DNA from: an uncultured Campylobacter sp.
GTDB taxonomy: Bacteria; Campylobacterota; Campylobacteria; Campylobacterales; Campylobacteraceae
Assembly: GCA_934718785.1 (NCBI GenBank)
Contig: CAKVAF010000003.1
Coordinates: 1-64,000 of the forward strand
Direction: 5' to 3'
DNA: 64,000 bases
Shown: positions 1 to 9,219 of the stretch, piece after piece
How the letters are laid out: each line of letters opens with the position of its first letter
Position numbering within the stretch: position 1 is the first letter of the stretch
Notes under the pieces: model-generated
The model's input: only the letters and a program-made list of their open reading frames with translations
Told to the model about the DNA's origin: nothing
Databases searched by the model: none
Position numbers and translations under genes: made by a program

Positions 1-1950
1 TTAGAGTTTTATCGCAAACAAGAAAATAATCAATTTTTTGAAATAAAGCATCCAATTTATAATGATATAAAAACAATAGCTATATATTCATCTATAAAAG
101 AAGCTCAGGCAATTCAATATGAATTTTTATTTTTTATAGATCAAAACAATCAATATCCATGGATTTTGCTTTCTTCTATTGATTCTCCAACTTATGCTAT
201 TACTTCTGATGGTATTTTTCATATAACACATATTGAAACTCTTGGTGTATTTGGACTTAATTTTATAAAAAATTGGATTTGTGAAATTTTAGAAAATATA
301 GAATTATTTTTCAAAGATATCACTTGGGGGTATAATTTACAAGATCCTTTTCCTTTACATTATTTTTATGAAAATTTATGCTATTTTTATTTACTCAAAA
401 CAAATAAAAATATTGCAGACACTCCAAGCTTCTTTATACCTAAAAAATATGTCAATAAAAAAACAAATAATGAAGTCTATATTATACCAAAATGTTTTGG
501 AAATCAATATATTCAAGTACCTTCTTGGTATGTCGTTAATATGGGTAAAGAAGTCTATCAGGAATCTATGCAGGATTTTGATGAAATAGTGCAAAAAGAT
601 AATGAAAAATATGATTTAAAAATATGGCTTAGTTTAACAGCAACTGACTGGGGTAGTAAAAGATGGATAGAACAAATTGAAGGAAGTGTAAATATTATTA
701 ATCAACTATTAAAATATTTTCAAAAAATTAAAATTTATTTTGATGGAATAACTGCTCTTGAAAATTCTGAAAATGACACACCATTTGATTTTAATAGTAA
801 AAAATCGACAGAGGTTGAAATAAAACTACTTAAAGCTATTGAAACATATAGTAATACGAAAAGATTGGATATACAGTCTTTAAATTCGCTTACTTTTAGA
901 CAAAAAGTTTGTTATTGCTCTACAGTAGATATATGTATAGCAGAACCCGGTTCAGCAGGTATAACTCCGAGTTTATGTTGTCAAAAACCTTGTATACTTT
1001 TTGGAAATTATGCATATTTATATTGTAGTAGACTTTGCCATGTTGTAAAATACTCTAAAATAATCGATCCTTATTTTATAAAACTTTCTCCAAAAAAAGA
1101 AGTGGCTTCATGGGAAGGTCTTCATCCTTACCACATTCCTTGGCAATATATTTACAATTTATGTGCAGAAGTTCTGGAAGAACTTAGTCGTGATGGTAAA
1201 TTAAGCATTGACAACCTTAAAATGCATAGGCTAAAAATTCCAAAAGTAGATATCATAGCTAAAAAATATGATTTATCTTTAAAACAAAAAGAAATCGATG
1301 AAAGATTGCAACAAAATAAAGAGAAATCAAATGATAAATTTTTAAACTTCTTAGCAGAGGAATTTATCAAAAAAGATGATTCTATTAAGGGATTAGAAAA
1401 CGAAAAAGAACATTTAAATAAACAAATTGAGTTTTTACAGGGTGAAATTATAAATCTTAACTCTATCCCACAACAAATTGCAAGAGAAGATCTTAAAATC
1501 AAAAAACTTCAAGTGAAAGAACTGGAGAAAAAACTGGGTTTAAAGCTTTCTAAACTTGAACCGCGCGTGAATTTAGTTTTAAATAAGAATTTAAAAACTT
1601 CAGCAGTTGTGCGTGTAAGAAATCATTTAGCTTATAGGCTTGGTGCGGCAATTATAGTTTGTAATAAAAGTTTATTTGGGCTTTTAAGCTTGCCTTTTGT
1701 GCTAAGTTTTATCAAGGCAAATTATAAAAAAGAGCAAAACGCCTACAAGGTTTTAATCAAGCAAAGACCTGATCTTAAATTGCCAAATTTAGAAACTTAC
1801 GCAGATTATCAAGCGGCTTTAAAAGAAAAAGAGTGTTTGACTTATAAACTGGGCGAAGCGATGATGAGAGCAGATAAAGCTTGGTATAAAGGCGGATATG
1901 TGAAATTTTATTTTGAAGCCAAAAGGCTTGAAAGAGAATTTAATCTATAA
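1..1950 (+). CDS. Glycosyltransferase-like protein, 5' end outside the window
   Basis: The reading frame is open from base 1, so the gene starts upstream; the TTG at 166 is only an internal codon. At least 649 residues are visible. The middle part has a conserved-looking block (around IAEPGSAGITPSLCCQKP) that resembles the nucleotide-sugar-binding half of GT-B or GT61-like enzymes. A charged coiled-coil stretch follows (roughly bases 1250-1560). The last 130 residues, with repeated YRLG/YKLGEAM blocks, look like the C-terminal domain shared by many Campylobacter sugar transferases near surface-glycan and flagellin-modification loci. The first 1.5 kb is visibly more AT-rich than the last 0.4 kb, which suggests a variable N-terminal module on a conserved tail. 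Acting on a surface glycan is inference; the substrate is unknown. Confidence 0.6.
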   Translation, partial: LEFYRKQENNQFFEIKHPIYNDIKTIAIYSSIKEAQAIQYEFLFFIDQNNQYPWILLSSIDSPTYAITSDGIFHITHIETLGVFGLNFIKNWICEILENIELFFKDITWGYNLQDPFPLHYFYENLCYFYLLKTNKNIADTPSFFIPKKYVNKKTNNEVYIIPKCFGNQYIQVPSWYVVNMGKEVYQESMQDFDEIVQKDNEKYDLKIWLSLTATDWGSKRWIEQIEGSVNIINQLLKYFQKIKIYFDGITALENSENDTPFDFNSKKSTEVEIKLLKAIETYSNTKRLDIQSLNSLTFRQKVCYCSTVDICIAEPGSAGITPSLCCQKPCILFGNYAYLYCSRLCHVVKYSKIIDPYFIKLSPKKEVASWEGLHPYHIPWQYIYNLCAEVLEELSRDGKLSIDNLKMHRLKIPKVDIIAKKYDLSLKQKEIDERLQQNKEKSNDKFLNFLAEEFIKKDDSIKGLENEKEHLNKQIEFLQGEIINLNSIPQQIAREDLKIKKLQVKELEKKLGLKLSKLEPRVNLVLNKNLKTSAVVRVRNHLAYRLGAAIIVCNKSLFGLLSLPFVLSFIKANYKKEQNAYKVLIKQRPDLKLPNLETYADYQAALKEKECLTYKLGEAMMRADKAWYKGGYVKFYFEAKRLEREFNL

Positions 1951-1976
1951 AAGAATATAAATTCAAATAAATAAAA

Positions 1977-2019
1977 TAGAATTTTTTCATTCAAATTTTA
2001 AATTTGAATGAAAATTCTA
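1977..2019. terminator. Bidirectional hairpin terminator
   Basis: A long near-perfect inverted repeat (arms TAGAATTTT..CATTCAAATTT and its complement) lies between two convergent genes, the glycosyltransferase-like gene and rplT. Runs of T follow on the plus strand and of A on the left side, so it can serve both. Confidence 0.7.
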
Positions 2020-2033
2020 TATTTTTAAGTAAT

Positions 2034-2378
2034 CTAAGCAATCGCCTTTTTAGCCTGCTCGACAATCTTAGCAAAAGCGTTTAAATCATTCATCGCTAAA
2101 TCGGCTAAAACCTTTCTATCAAGCTCGATATTTGCTTTTTTAAGAGCGTTCATAAAGCGTGAATAAGAAATGTCATTGAGCCTGCAAGCTGCATTGATAC
2201 GCACGATCCAAAGACGGCGAAAATCGCGTTTTTTACGGCGTCTATCGCGGTAAGCATAGACCAAGCTTCGCTCTAGCTGCTCCTTAGCCTTTCTAAAATG
2301 CTTCCTGCGCCCACTATAAAAGCCTCGCGCTAGTTTTAATACCTTTTTATGTCTGCGGCGTCTTACTGTTGCCTCCAA
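2034..2378 (-). CDS. rplT: 50S ribosomal protein L20, with an abnormal 5' end
   Basis: From [16 protein letters not shown] onward the protein is a normal L20: an Arg/Lys-rich N-terminal half that binds 23S rRNA, then a globular C-terminal half. Canonical L20 begins MARVKTGVVRR. Here those first residues are absent, there is no ATG, and the only start codon is a TTG at 2378 giving MEATVRR. The only GGAGG in the area overlaps that TTG and lies downstream of it, so it cannot serve as its ribosome-binding site. Upstream, the frame runs without an ATG or GTG to the stop codon of the exporter gene ending at 2406. rpmI (L35), the usual upstream partner, is missing. The copy could be a 5'-truncated duplicate or a working gene with an unusual start; I cannot tell which. 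It would be transcribed as the last gene of the ape-type operon. Confidence 0.75.
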   Translation of the reverse strand: MEATVRRRRHKKVLKLARGFYSGRRKHFRKAKEQLERSLVYAYRDRRRKKRDFRRLWIVRINAACRLNDISYSRFMNALKKANIELDRKVLADLAMNDLNAFAKIVEQAKKAIA

Positions 2379-2405
2379 GGCTGTTTTTCGTAAAATTTTT
2401 ATTTT

Positions 2406-4742
2406 TTATACCTTGAAATTTCCTTTAAATTTAAAACTCAATTGAGCTAAAATCAGTGCAAAAAGTGCGCAAAAAAGTATCATCAAGCACACACCAAGTC
2501 CAAAAGAGCGCACCGCATTTGTCGCACTTAAAGTGAGCAAAATAAAAGAAATAAAGCTCGTCGCACTTGCTAGCAAAATCCCTAAAACACGCGCTTTAAG
2601 CTTGTGAGAACTTAAAGCAAAAAGCATATAATCCACACCCACAGCCCCGCCTAAAATCAGCGCAAAAATCACAAAAATATTAAACTTAAAGCCCAAAACA
2701 AAAAGCACAAAAAGGCTCAGCGCATTCGCTAAAAAGAGCATAAAAAGCATAGTGCTAGCACGAGCTAGCCCAAAAAATACCCACAAAAACACAAAAGCAA
2801 GCGCATAAGCAAGAAGCTTAAGATAAATCGCACTTTGTTTAATCTGACTAAAATACTCATTAATTTGCTCGCTGATATTTAAAATTTGCGCGTTAAAGGA
2901 GTTTAAAATCTTAAAAAATTCATCATTTTTCTTTGCATTTTGCACAAAAATCACGCTTTTTAAATCATCATTATCTGCTAATAAAAATGCGTTAAATTGC
3001 TCGTTAAAAGGAGTTTTTAAAAGGCTTTGAAGCGTGATTTCATCTAAGTTGATTAAATTTAAAAGCGCGTTTTGAATGTCTTTTTTGCTAAAGCCGAATT
3101 TCAAAGCCTTGTTTAAAAAATCTTCATTTTCTAAAAGCTCTTTAAGCCTTGATTTGATAGCACTTTGTTCGTCATTGCTTAAAAAAAACTTACTTAAAGC
3201 ATCAAAATCACTGATTAAACCAGCTTTTAAAAGCGCTTCTAACAAAGATTTTTCCTTAGCAAGCGAACTTTGATGAAGCAGTATAAGCTCAGCCTTTATA
3301 TCTTTTTTCAAAAGCCTTAAAAAAAGCTCGCTATCTTTTAAAAACGCGCTATCAAGCCTTGCATAATCTTTAATATCATCTTTAAAATCACTGCTTAAAA
3401 AGGCGTAAATTCCAAAGCTTGAAAGTATGATTAAAAGCGTGAAAATGAGCTTTAAAACGCGGGGTTTTAGGGCTTTTAAGATTTTTAAAATAATAAATAA
3501 AAAAGCCTTAAACAAAGGCTTTGAGTTAAATTTCTCGCCTTTTAAGAGCAGGGGCAGTAAAAAATAACTTGCCAAAAATGCCGCAATAAGTGTAAAAATA
3601 GCAATCACAGCCACTTCTTGCAAAAGCTTCATCGGCGCACTTAAAAAAAGTGCATAACCGCTACAAGTGATGAAAATACCGAGCAAAAAAAGCCTTTTAA
3701 CGCGTCTAATGCTTGAAATTTCAACCACGCGCCCTTGATTTAAAGCCAGCCAATGCAAAGCAAAATCAAGCACCAATCCAGCCAAAGCCGTGCTGATAAC
3801 AAGACTTATTAAATGAAGCTCGCCAAATACAAAAAAGCCAGCACTTAGTCCAAACAAAAGGCTAAAAATCACCACACTAAAAAGCTTGATAATCCTTAAA
3901 TTCCCAAAGGCAAAATAAAGCAAAATGCCTAAAAATACAATCGAAAGCACACTCATATAAAGGCTTTCACTCTCGCCACTTGCCTTGCCAGCGCTTGCAT
4001 AAAGTGCGCTAGAATGTATCAAAAGCTCGCTTTGACGCACTTTTGCTTGCTCTTTTGCCACGTTATAAAACTCAAGCAAGGCTAGATGATTATCATTTGA
4101 CTTTAAAACAGCGCGCGCGAAATAATAGCGCTTTTCATTAAGCTGAGCATATAAAGTCTGCGTGGATAGATCGAATTTCAAAGCATTTGAAGTGTTTAAA
4201 AAACTTGAATGGCTTGAAAAATCAAACAAATCATCACTCAAAGGCAAGATACGCACGCCAAAAAAGGCACTTTTTAAGCCCTGAAGTAAAAATGCTTGTG
4301 GATTTTTCAAAAGCTCATGCGCGCTTGTTTCATCAAGGCTTGCGATTAAGCTTTGCTTTAAAACAGCGCGAAAATCAGTGTTTAAGCTTAATGTGAAGCT
4401 TTCAAAAAGATCGCTTTTTAACGCACTTTGCTCTAGGCTTTGAAGCAGGGCTAAATCAGGGCTTAAGAGATTAAACTCAAGCGCGTTTTTTTGACTTTGC
4501 GCGTTAAAAGCTTGCGCGCTTTCATTATCCAACTCTAAAAGCTTGTAAATATCGCTTTGAAGGTATTTTGAGCTAAAAATGATAAAGCCAAGCATTAAGA
4601 GGCTTAAAAGAAGAAAAATAAGCTTGATAGCGCGCTCTTTAGGGCTTTGAGCTTTTAAATTTAAAGGCGCGTGAAAATTTGGCGCGGTTTTAAATGAGTT
4701 TAAATTTGATTTTTTAGAGCTTAAATCTTTATTTTCAGGCAT
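2406..4742 (-). CDS. MMPL/RND-family lipid exporter of aryl-polyene type (ApeM-like)
   Basis: 778 residues with the internally duplicated RND/MMPL plan. One membrane segment near residues 38-60 is followed by a periplasmic domain to about 255 and a five-segment bundle to about 395; then one segment near 430-450, a second periplasmic domain and a final bundle from about 640. The signature GGAVGVDYMLFALSSHK before the penultimate helices is typical of COG4258-type exporters that sit in aryl-polyene clusters. The presumed role is to carry the finished lipid from the inner membrane toward the LolA-like protein encoded just upstream (5-base gap). It is the last ape-type gene, and its TAA stop lies in the same frame as the rplT remnant that follows. 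Confidence 0.85.
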   Translation of the reverse strand: MPENKDLSSKKSNLNSFKTAPNFHAPLNLKAQSPKERAIKLIFLLLSLLMLGFIIFSSKYLQSDIYKLLELDNESAQAFNAQSQKNALEFNLLSPDLALLQSLEQSALKSDLFESFTLSLNTDFRAVLKQSLIASLDETSAHELLKNPQAFLLQGLKSAFFGVRILPLSDDLFDFSSHSSFLNTSNALKFDLSTQTLYAQLNEKRYYFARAVLKSNDNHLALLEFYNVAKEQAKVRQSELLIHSSALYASAGKASGESESLYMSVLSIVFLGILLYFAFGNLRIIKLFSVVIFSLLFGLSAGFFVFGELHLISLVISTALAGLVLDFALHWLALNQGRVVEISSIRRVKRLFLLGIFITCSGYALFLSAPMKLLQEVAVIAIFTLIAAFLASYFLLPLLLKGEKFNSKPLFKAFLFIILKILKALKPRVLKLIFTLLIILSSFGIYAFLSSDFKDDIKDYARLDSAFLKDSELFLRLLKKDIKAELILLHQSSLAKEKSLLEALLKAGLISDFDALSKFFLSNDEQSAIKSRLKELLENEDFLNKALKFGFSKKDIQNALLNLINLDEITLQSLLKTPFNEQFNAFLLADNDDLKSVIFVQNAKKNDEFFKILNSFNAQILNISEQINEYFSQIKQSAIYLKLLAYALAFVFLWVFFGLARASTMLFMLFLANALSLFVLFVLGFKFNIFVIFALILGGAVGVDYMLFALSSHKLKARVLGILLASATSFISFILLTLSATNAVRSFGLGVCLMILFCALFALILAQLSFKFKGNFKV

Positions 4743-4747
4743 TTTTG

Positions 4748-5272
4748 TTAAATCTCGCTAAAAATATTTTGCGTGATGTCGCCGTTTTTTTCTATCAAAA
4801 TCACTTTTTCAACGCGCTTTGAGCCATAAATTTCAATTTTTGTAAAAATTTTTTGAAGCACTAAATTTAAAGGCTCAAGCTCTGCGCTCCAAGCGTTTTT
4901 ATCCCCTTTAAGTGTGATTTTAAAGCTTTTTTGAAGTTTATCAAAATCAAGCTCTATAATGTCTAAAAACAAGCTTTTATCATAGTCTTTACTCTGCTTG
5001 ATCCAATCATTATTTTCAAGCACGAAAACACCGCTTTCATCCATTTTCAGCTGCTGATTTATAGGGCTTTTGATATGATAAAATAAGCTTTTGTTTTCAA
5101 GCTTAAAATCTCCCGAGCTGACAAGCTCTTTTTCAAAGCCTTGAATTTTTTTAATTTGTGTGAAAGAGCCTGCAATTTTTTGATGTTTAAGATAGCTCAA
5201 ATCTTCTAAATTTAGCGCATTTAATAGGCTAAGATGAATGAGAAATAAGATTAAAATATTTAATTTTTTCAT
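4748..5272 (-). CDS. LolA-like periplasmic lipid carrier (ApeL-like)
   Basis: 174 residues beginning with a cleavable signal peptide (MKKLNILILFLIHLSLLNA). The mature part has a LolA-like start (GSFTQIKKIQGFEKELVSSG) and alternating beta strands, as in LolA/LolB half-barrels that shield an acyl chain. Members of this family accompany the MMPL exporter in aryl-polyene clusters and are thought to shuttle the lipid across the periplasm. A 98-base gap holding a palindromic repeat separates it from the thioesterase gene upstream, the largest break within the operon. It is distinct from the general LolA chaperone by context, but sequence alone cannot exclude a general role. Confidence 0.75.
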   Translation of the reverse strand: MKKLNILILFLIHLSLLNALNLEDLSYLKHQKIAGSFTQIKKIQGFEKELVSSGDFKLENKSLFYHIKSPINQQLKMDESGVFVLENNDWIKQSKDYDKSLFLDIIELDFDKLQKSFKITLKGDKNAWSAELEPLNLVLQKIFTKIEIYGSKRVEKVILIEKNGDITQNIFSEI

Positions 5273-5292
5273 TGTTTTTCCTTAGTAAATTT

Positions 5293-5334
5293 TGTAGATT
5301 GCCACAAATTTGCTTGTGCAAATTCTTGCAATGA
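5293..5334. repeat. Dispersed palindromic repeat, family A copy 1
   Basis: The copy begins TGTAGATTGCC, contains the inner inverted repeat AATTTGC/GCAAATT and ends TTGCAATGA. It lies inside the ape-type operon. Seven further copies are listed below. Confidence 0.7.
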
Positions 5335-5370
5335 TGAATTTGTTAAAATTCAATGCAAATTTAAAAACAT

Positions 5371-5793
5371 TCAAAAGCTTGCGCCTTTTTCGGTAAATTT
5401 TTTAAAAGCTTCTTGCAAAGCTTTTGGCAAATTATAGCAAGTTTCTTTACTTTCTATCATCACTGCTACTTGCGCGCTGTTTGCCACGCAAAGTTTTGCG
5501 CCTGTGTCATCTTTTAGATTGTAACGAAATTTTAAAAAGCTATCAAATTCAAGTAAAATGACTTCTACTTCAAAGCTTTGATTGAAAAAAATGGGCTTGA
5601 TATATTTGATATCAAATTTCACCACCGGCAGCACAAAGCCCTTTTCTTTCATCTTTAAATAATTAAAATCGATCTTGTCTAAAAAAGCACAGCGCGCACT
5701 TTCAATAAATTTGACATAATTTCCATGCCACACGACATTCATACTATCCACATCGTAAAACTCGGCTTTCATCTTAAAACTCATTTTTAGCAT
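5371..5793 (-). CDS. Hotdog-fold acyl thioesterase (ApeK-like)
   Basis: About 140 residues of the 4-hydroxybenzoyl-CoA thioesterase family. The hallmark is FYDVDSMNVVWHGNYVKFIE, whose first Asp region and HGNY match the active-site helix of YbgC/4HBT enzymes. It would hydrolyse an acyl-ACP or acyl-CoA intermediate, either releasing product or clearing stalled chains. An ATG at 5793 is preceded by GGGGG at suitable spacing; ATGs at 5784 and 5772 are also possible, and the longer frame from 5811 is unlikely. The gene overlaps the end of the glycosyl/acyltransferase gene upstream, so the two are translationally linked. Confidence 0.8.
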   Translation of the reverse strand: MLKMSFKMKAEFYDVDSMNVVWHGNYVKFIESARCAFLDKIDFNYLKMKEKGFVLPVVKFDIKYIKPIFFNQSFEVEVILLEFDSFLKFRYNLKDDTGAKLCVANSAQVAVMIESKETCYNLPKALQEAFKKFTEKGASF

Positions 5794-7555
5794 TTTGCCC
5801 CCAAAAATCATAAAAATTAAACCACTGCGTGGGATTTTTCACCACCAAATTTTCTAAATGTATCAAATATTTTTGCATACAAAACTCAAGCTCCTTAGCG
5901 CGATTTTCAAAGCTTAAAAGCCCTTTTTCATCATAATTTATCGGCATAAAATTAACATTAAAATGATCTTTTTCTTTATCACAACTTAAAAAAGAAAGCT
6001 TTGTTTTTAAAAGACTTGCTAGCAAAATCGCTCCTTGTGGGAAAAGACAAGACTTGCCAAGGAAATTCACACGCACATTTTTACCTCCATTAATACTTAC
6101 TCTATCGCCCATTATACCGATGTGTCCGCCTGATTCAACAATTTCTTTAAGCCTGATCATCGTGCTGATATCAAACTCATCGACGAATAAAATTTCAAGC
6201 TTATTTTTAGAAATCTCACCTAAAAAATTTAAGAAATTTTCAGCATTTTTTTTATGCATTAAAATCGTCATTTTCAACACTTTTTCTTCATTTGAAATGG
6301 CGCGCGTGATTTCAACATTTCCAAAATGTGCGCTCAAGACAATGTGTCCTTTTTGAGCGCCCACAAGCTCTTTATAAAGCAAGTTTTTATCGCTAAATTT
6401 TAAATTTTTTAACGTGATTTTGTTTTGCCAAACGGCGATTTTATCACAGATTGAGTAAGCAAAGGCGTAGAAATTTCTAAAAGCACTCAGTGGCTTTTTG
6501 CCTGAAAACTCGTATAAATTTTGATAAAAAAGCCTTAAATTCGCTCGCTCATCCTTTGAAAAAAGATAATAAATAAAGCTCACAAGCCCCACGCACAGAC
6601 TTAAAATAGGCTTTGGCAAAATGCGCACCATAAAAAATGTAAGCCTTAGCCAAAATGTCCCGGCTTTTTCTTTGCGCTCAAACCAAGCTTTGCCAGCATT
6701 TTTGCTTGGGTTTAAATTTTTATTTGAATGGAGAGTTTTGTTTGAGTTTAAATGCGCGTTTAAATTTTGATTGAAACTTGTATTTAAATTTTCATTTAAA
6801 TTTAAATTCTTGCCCGTCTTTTTACCCCTAAAAATCAGCCTTTTAAGCCTTTTTGGCGCATAAAAAAATAAAAGGAAAAAATGCTTAGCGTGCGTTTTTG
6901 AAATGAGTAAATTATCCTTAGCCCTAAAATGTGAAATGCCTTTTTTATCATATTTCACAGGGCTTTCGTGCCATAAAATTTCAATATCTTTTTTAAAAGC
7001 GCGCAGTAAAATTTCAATGTCAAAGTCCATTCTGTCAGCTTTTAAATGAGCTAATAAAGGTTTGATACTTTCTAAAGGATACACGCGAAAGCCACACATA
7101 CTGTCTTTTATGCTAAAACTTAGGGTGTTTAAATGCACCCAAAAATTTGTGATTTTGCGCCCATAAAGTCTTGATTTGGGCGCGCTTTCATCGTATTTTG
7201 GCAAGGCGGCGATGAGTTTTTTAGGATTTTTAGAACTTAAATTTAAAAGCACCTCAATACTAGAAATATCGTGTTGCATATCCGCATCAATTTGCAAAGC
7301 GTGCGTAAAGCCTTTATCAAACGCTATTTTTAGCCCATCTTTTACCGCTGCGCCCTTGCCGCCGTTTTTTGCTCTAGTATAAATTTGAAGTTTGGGGGTA
7401 TTTTCAAGCTCTTTTAATGCTTTTTTACTCGCTTCATCGCTGCCATCATCGATGATTAAAATGTCTAAATCAAAGCGCTTAAGCTCTGCCACTAGGCTTT
7501 TAATGGTCGCTGGATGATTGTAATAAGGGATTAAAAAAAGCGTTTTTACACTCAC
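5774..7555 (-). CDS. Bifunctional glycosyltransferase / lysophospholipid acyltransferase-like protein (ApeJ-like)
   Basis: 593 residues with two domains. Residues 1-240 are a GT2 glycosyltransferase (LIPYYNHPATI start, DDGSDE, and the metal-binding DAD of LQIDADMQHD). Residues from about 300 are an LpxL/HtrB-type acyltransferase with the HFGNVE motif, matching the catalytic HX4(D/E). A linker of about 40 residues, very rich in Asn-Leu, joins them. This two-domain arrangement is characteristic of aryl-polyene clusters, where the protein is thought to join the polyene to a sugar or lipid anchor. It overlaps the ligase gene upstream by four bases. The sugar and acyl donors cannot be read from sequence. 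Confidence 0.85.
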   Translation of the reverse strand: MSVKTLFLIPYYNHPATIKSLVAELKRFDLDILIIDDGSDEASKKALKELENTPKLQIYTRAKNGGKGAAVKDGLKIAFDKGFTHALQIDADMQHDISSIEVLLNLSSKNPKKLIAALPKYDESAPKSRLYGRKITNFWVHLNTLSFSIKDSMCGFRVYPLESIKPLLAHLKADRMDFDIEILLRAFKKDIEILWHESPVKYDKKGISHFRAKDNLLISKTHAKHFFLLFFYAPKRLKRLIFRGKKTGKNLNLNENLNTSFNQNLNAHLNSNKTLHSNKNLNPSKNAGKAWFERKEKAGTFWLRLTFFMVRILPKPILSLCVGLVSFIYYLFSKDERANLRLFYQNLYEFSGKKPLSAFRNFYAFAYSICDKIAVWQNKITLKNLKFSDKNLLYKELVGAQKGHIVLSAHFGNVEITRAISNEEKVLKMTILMHKKNAENFLNFLGEISKNKLEILFVDEFDISTMIRLKEIVESGGHIGIMGDRVSINGGKNVRVNFLGKSCLFPQGAILLASLLKTKLSFLSCDKEKDHFNVNFMPINYDEKGLLSFENRAKELEFCMQKYLIHLENLVVKNPTQWFNFYDFWGQNAKNEF

Positions 7556-9219
7556 TCATAGCCCTTTAAAGCCACATTAGCACTTTGGTTTAAATGATGA
7601 AAAAAAGTCTCATCTAAAAGTATTTTACCGCTCGCACAAGGCTTGTTTTTAAGGCTGATTTCAAAATAAAGCCTGTGATTTTTAAGCTCGATTTTAAAAT
7701 AAATTTCATCAAAAGGCTGGATGAAACCGCTAAATTTAGCATTTTCAATACATTTTACATCTTTTACTTGCACCTTTAAATGCGCGGCTAAATCATAAAT
7801 AAAGCCAAGCTCAATAAAGCCCGGAACTAAAGCAAAATCAATAAAATGTCCATTAAAATAAAAGCAAGCTTCACTGATATAGGCTTTTGCTTTGAGTGAA
7901 GTTTTATCTTTTTCTAAAATTTCAAACTTTGGCGTGATTTTTTCATCTAAAGCCTTTAAAAAATCCACCCTTGAAATTTTACCCAAAGCATTATAAGGCA
8001 GGCTCTCTTTGATATAAAAATAGCGCACAAAAGAAGCAAAATCTTTTTTCAAAAACTCCTTAAGCGCGCTTACGATAGCCTTTTTCCCGCCTTTTCTAAA
8101 GACCTTTTTGCCCTTATCACTTAGCACAATGAGCGCTGAAATTCTATTCTCATCATCTTTAAGCCCGGTGCGCGCGTCTTTGATAAATTCGTGTTCTTTG
8201 AGTGTTTTTTCTAAAAAATCCAAGCTCACGCGCTTTTCATAAAGCTTAATGATCCTATCAAAGCGCCCTAAAAGCTCAAACTCATCCGCACTTAAAAGCT
8301 TCGCACAATCATTGCTTTGAAAGATACCCTGTGTCCAAAGTGATGAAATGATGAGCCTTTGATTTTCATCAAGCTTTAAATTTACACCCTTAAAGGCTTT
8401 AAAATGGCCTTCAAGGCTTTGAGCGATGACACCTGTTTCACTGCTGCCATAGATTTCAACGATATTACACCCATTTGCTAACAAACGCTTTTTTTGCGCA
8501 CCTAATTTACCCCCGGCTGAAAAGATGAGCTTAAAAAGGCTAAGTGTATCAAAATCTGTTTGAAATGAGTTTAAAAGCGTGGGCGAAGAGATGAGAATTA
8601 AGCTTTTATCAGCGTTTTTTCGCGCATATTGCAAGATAAAATCAGGATAAATCAATGTGCTTTCTTCAAGGCTTGCTCCAGCAAGCAAAGGCAAAAAAAC
8701 CTTGCAAGTTAAGCCCCATAAATGAGAGTGTGAAACACTGCTTAAAAAGCGCATTTGCGGGCTGATTTTAAACTCAGCTTTTAAAAAATTGGCTTCATCT
8801 AGCATTTGCTTTAAAGTTTTTTTGATATTTTTACTCGTTCCACTGCTGCCTGAAGTTTGGATATAAAAGCTTTTAAGCGGATTTAAGCTTAAAATTTCGT
8901 TTAAATTCAAGTATTTATTTGAAATTTGATGAGTATTTGAGCTGTTAAATGCATCAAGCCAGCTTAAAATGAGCATATCATTAATCTCAAAGTCTGCCAC
9001 TTCGCTATTTGCTTGAGAGATGATATAAACTTCATTTTCCATGCTAAGACTTGCTAAAAATGCGACAAAAAAGGCATGCGTGTGTTCTACTTTTAAGCAT
9101 AAAGCCTTGTTTGAAACTTTGCTTCTAAGCTTTAAAGCCACAAAAGCACTTTGGGCTAAAATTTCGCTCAAAGGCTTGCTAGAGCTATCTTTGATGAGTT
9201 TAAAATCTTTATGAAACAC
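7552..9219 (-). CDS. AMP-dependent acyl/aryl ligase fused to a hotdog dehydratase domain (ApeH-ApeI-like)
   Basis: 555 residues. Residues 1 to about 425 form an ANL-superfamily adenylating domain: P-loop TSGSSGTSK, later GSSETGV, LGRFDRIIK and the C-terminal Lys loop ALGKISR. This would activate a carboxylic acid, in aryl-polyene systems a hydroxybenzoate-like starter, and load it on an acyl carrier. From about 435 on there is a FabZ/ApeI-like hotdog domain with GHFIDFALVPGFIELGF. The catalytic-type His is kept, but the acidic residue expected two positions after the Glu of FIELG is Gly, so dehydratase activity is uncertain. In the E. coli cluster, ligase and dehydratase are separate genes; here they are one chain. 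The gene overlaps both neighbours. Confidence 0.8.
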   Translation of the reverse strand: MFHKDFKLIKDSSSKPLSEILAQSAFVALKLRSKVSNKALCLKVEHTHAFFVAFLASLSMENEVYIISQANSEVADFEINDMLILSWLDAFNSSNTHQISNKYLNLNEILSLNPLKSFYIQTSGSSGTSKNIKKTLKQMLDEANFLKAEFKISPQMRFLSSVSHSHLWGLTCKVFLPLLAGASLEESTLIYPDFILQYARKNADKSLILISSPTLLNSFQTDFDTLSLFKLIFSAGGKLGAQKKRLLANGCNIVEIYGSSETGVIAQSLEGHFKAFKGVNLKLDENQRLIISSLWTQGIFQSNDCAKLLSADEFELLGRFDRIIKLYEKRVSLDFLEKTLKEHEFIKDARTGLKDDENRISALIVLSDKGKKVFRKGGKKAIVSALKEFLKKDFASFVRYFYIKESLPYNALGKISRVDFLKALDEKITPKFEILEKDKTSLKAKAYISEACFYFNGHFIDFALVPGFIELGFIYDLAAHLKVQVKDVKCIENAKFSGFIQPFDEIYFKIELKNHRLYFEISLKNKPCASGKILLDETFFHHLNQSANVALKGYE

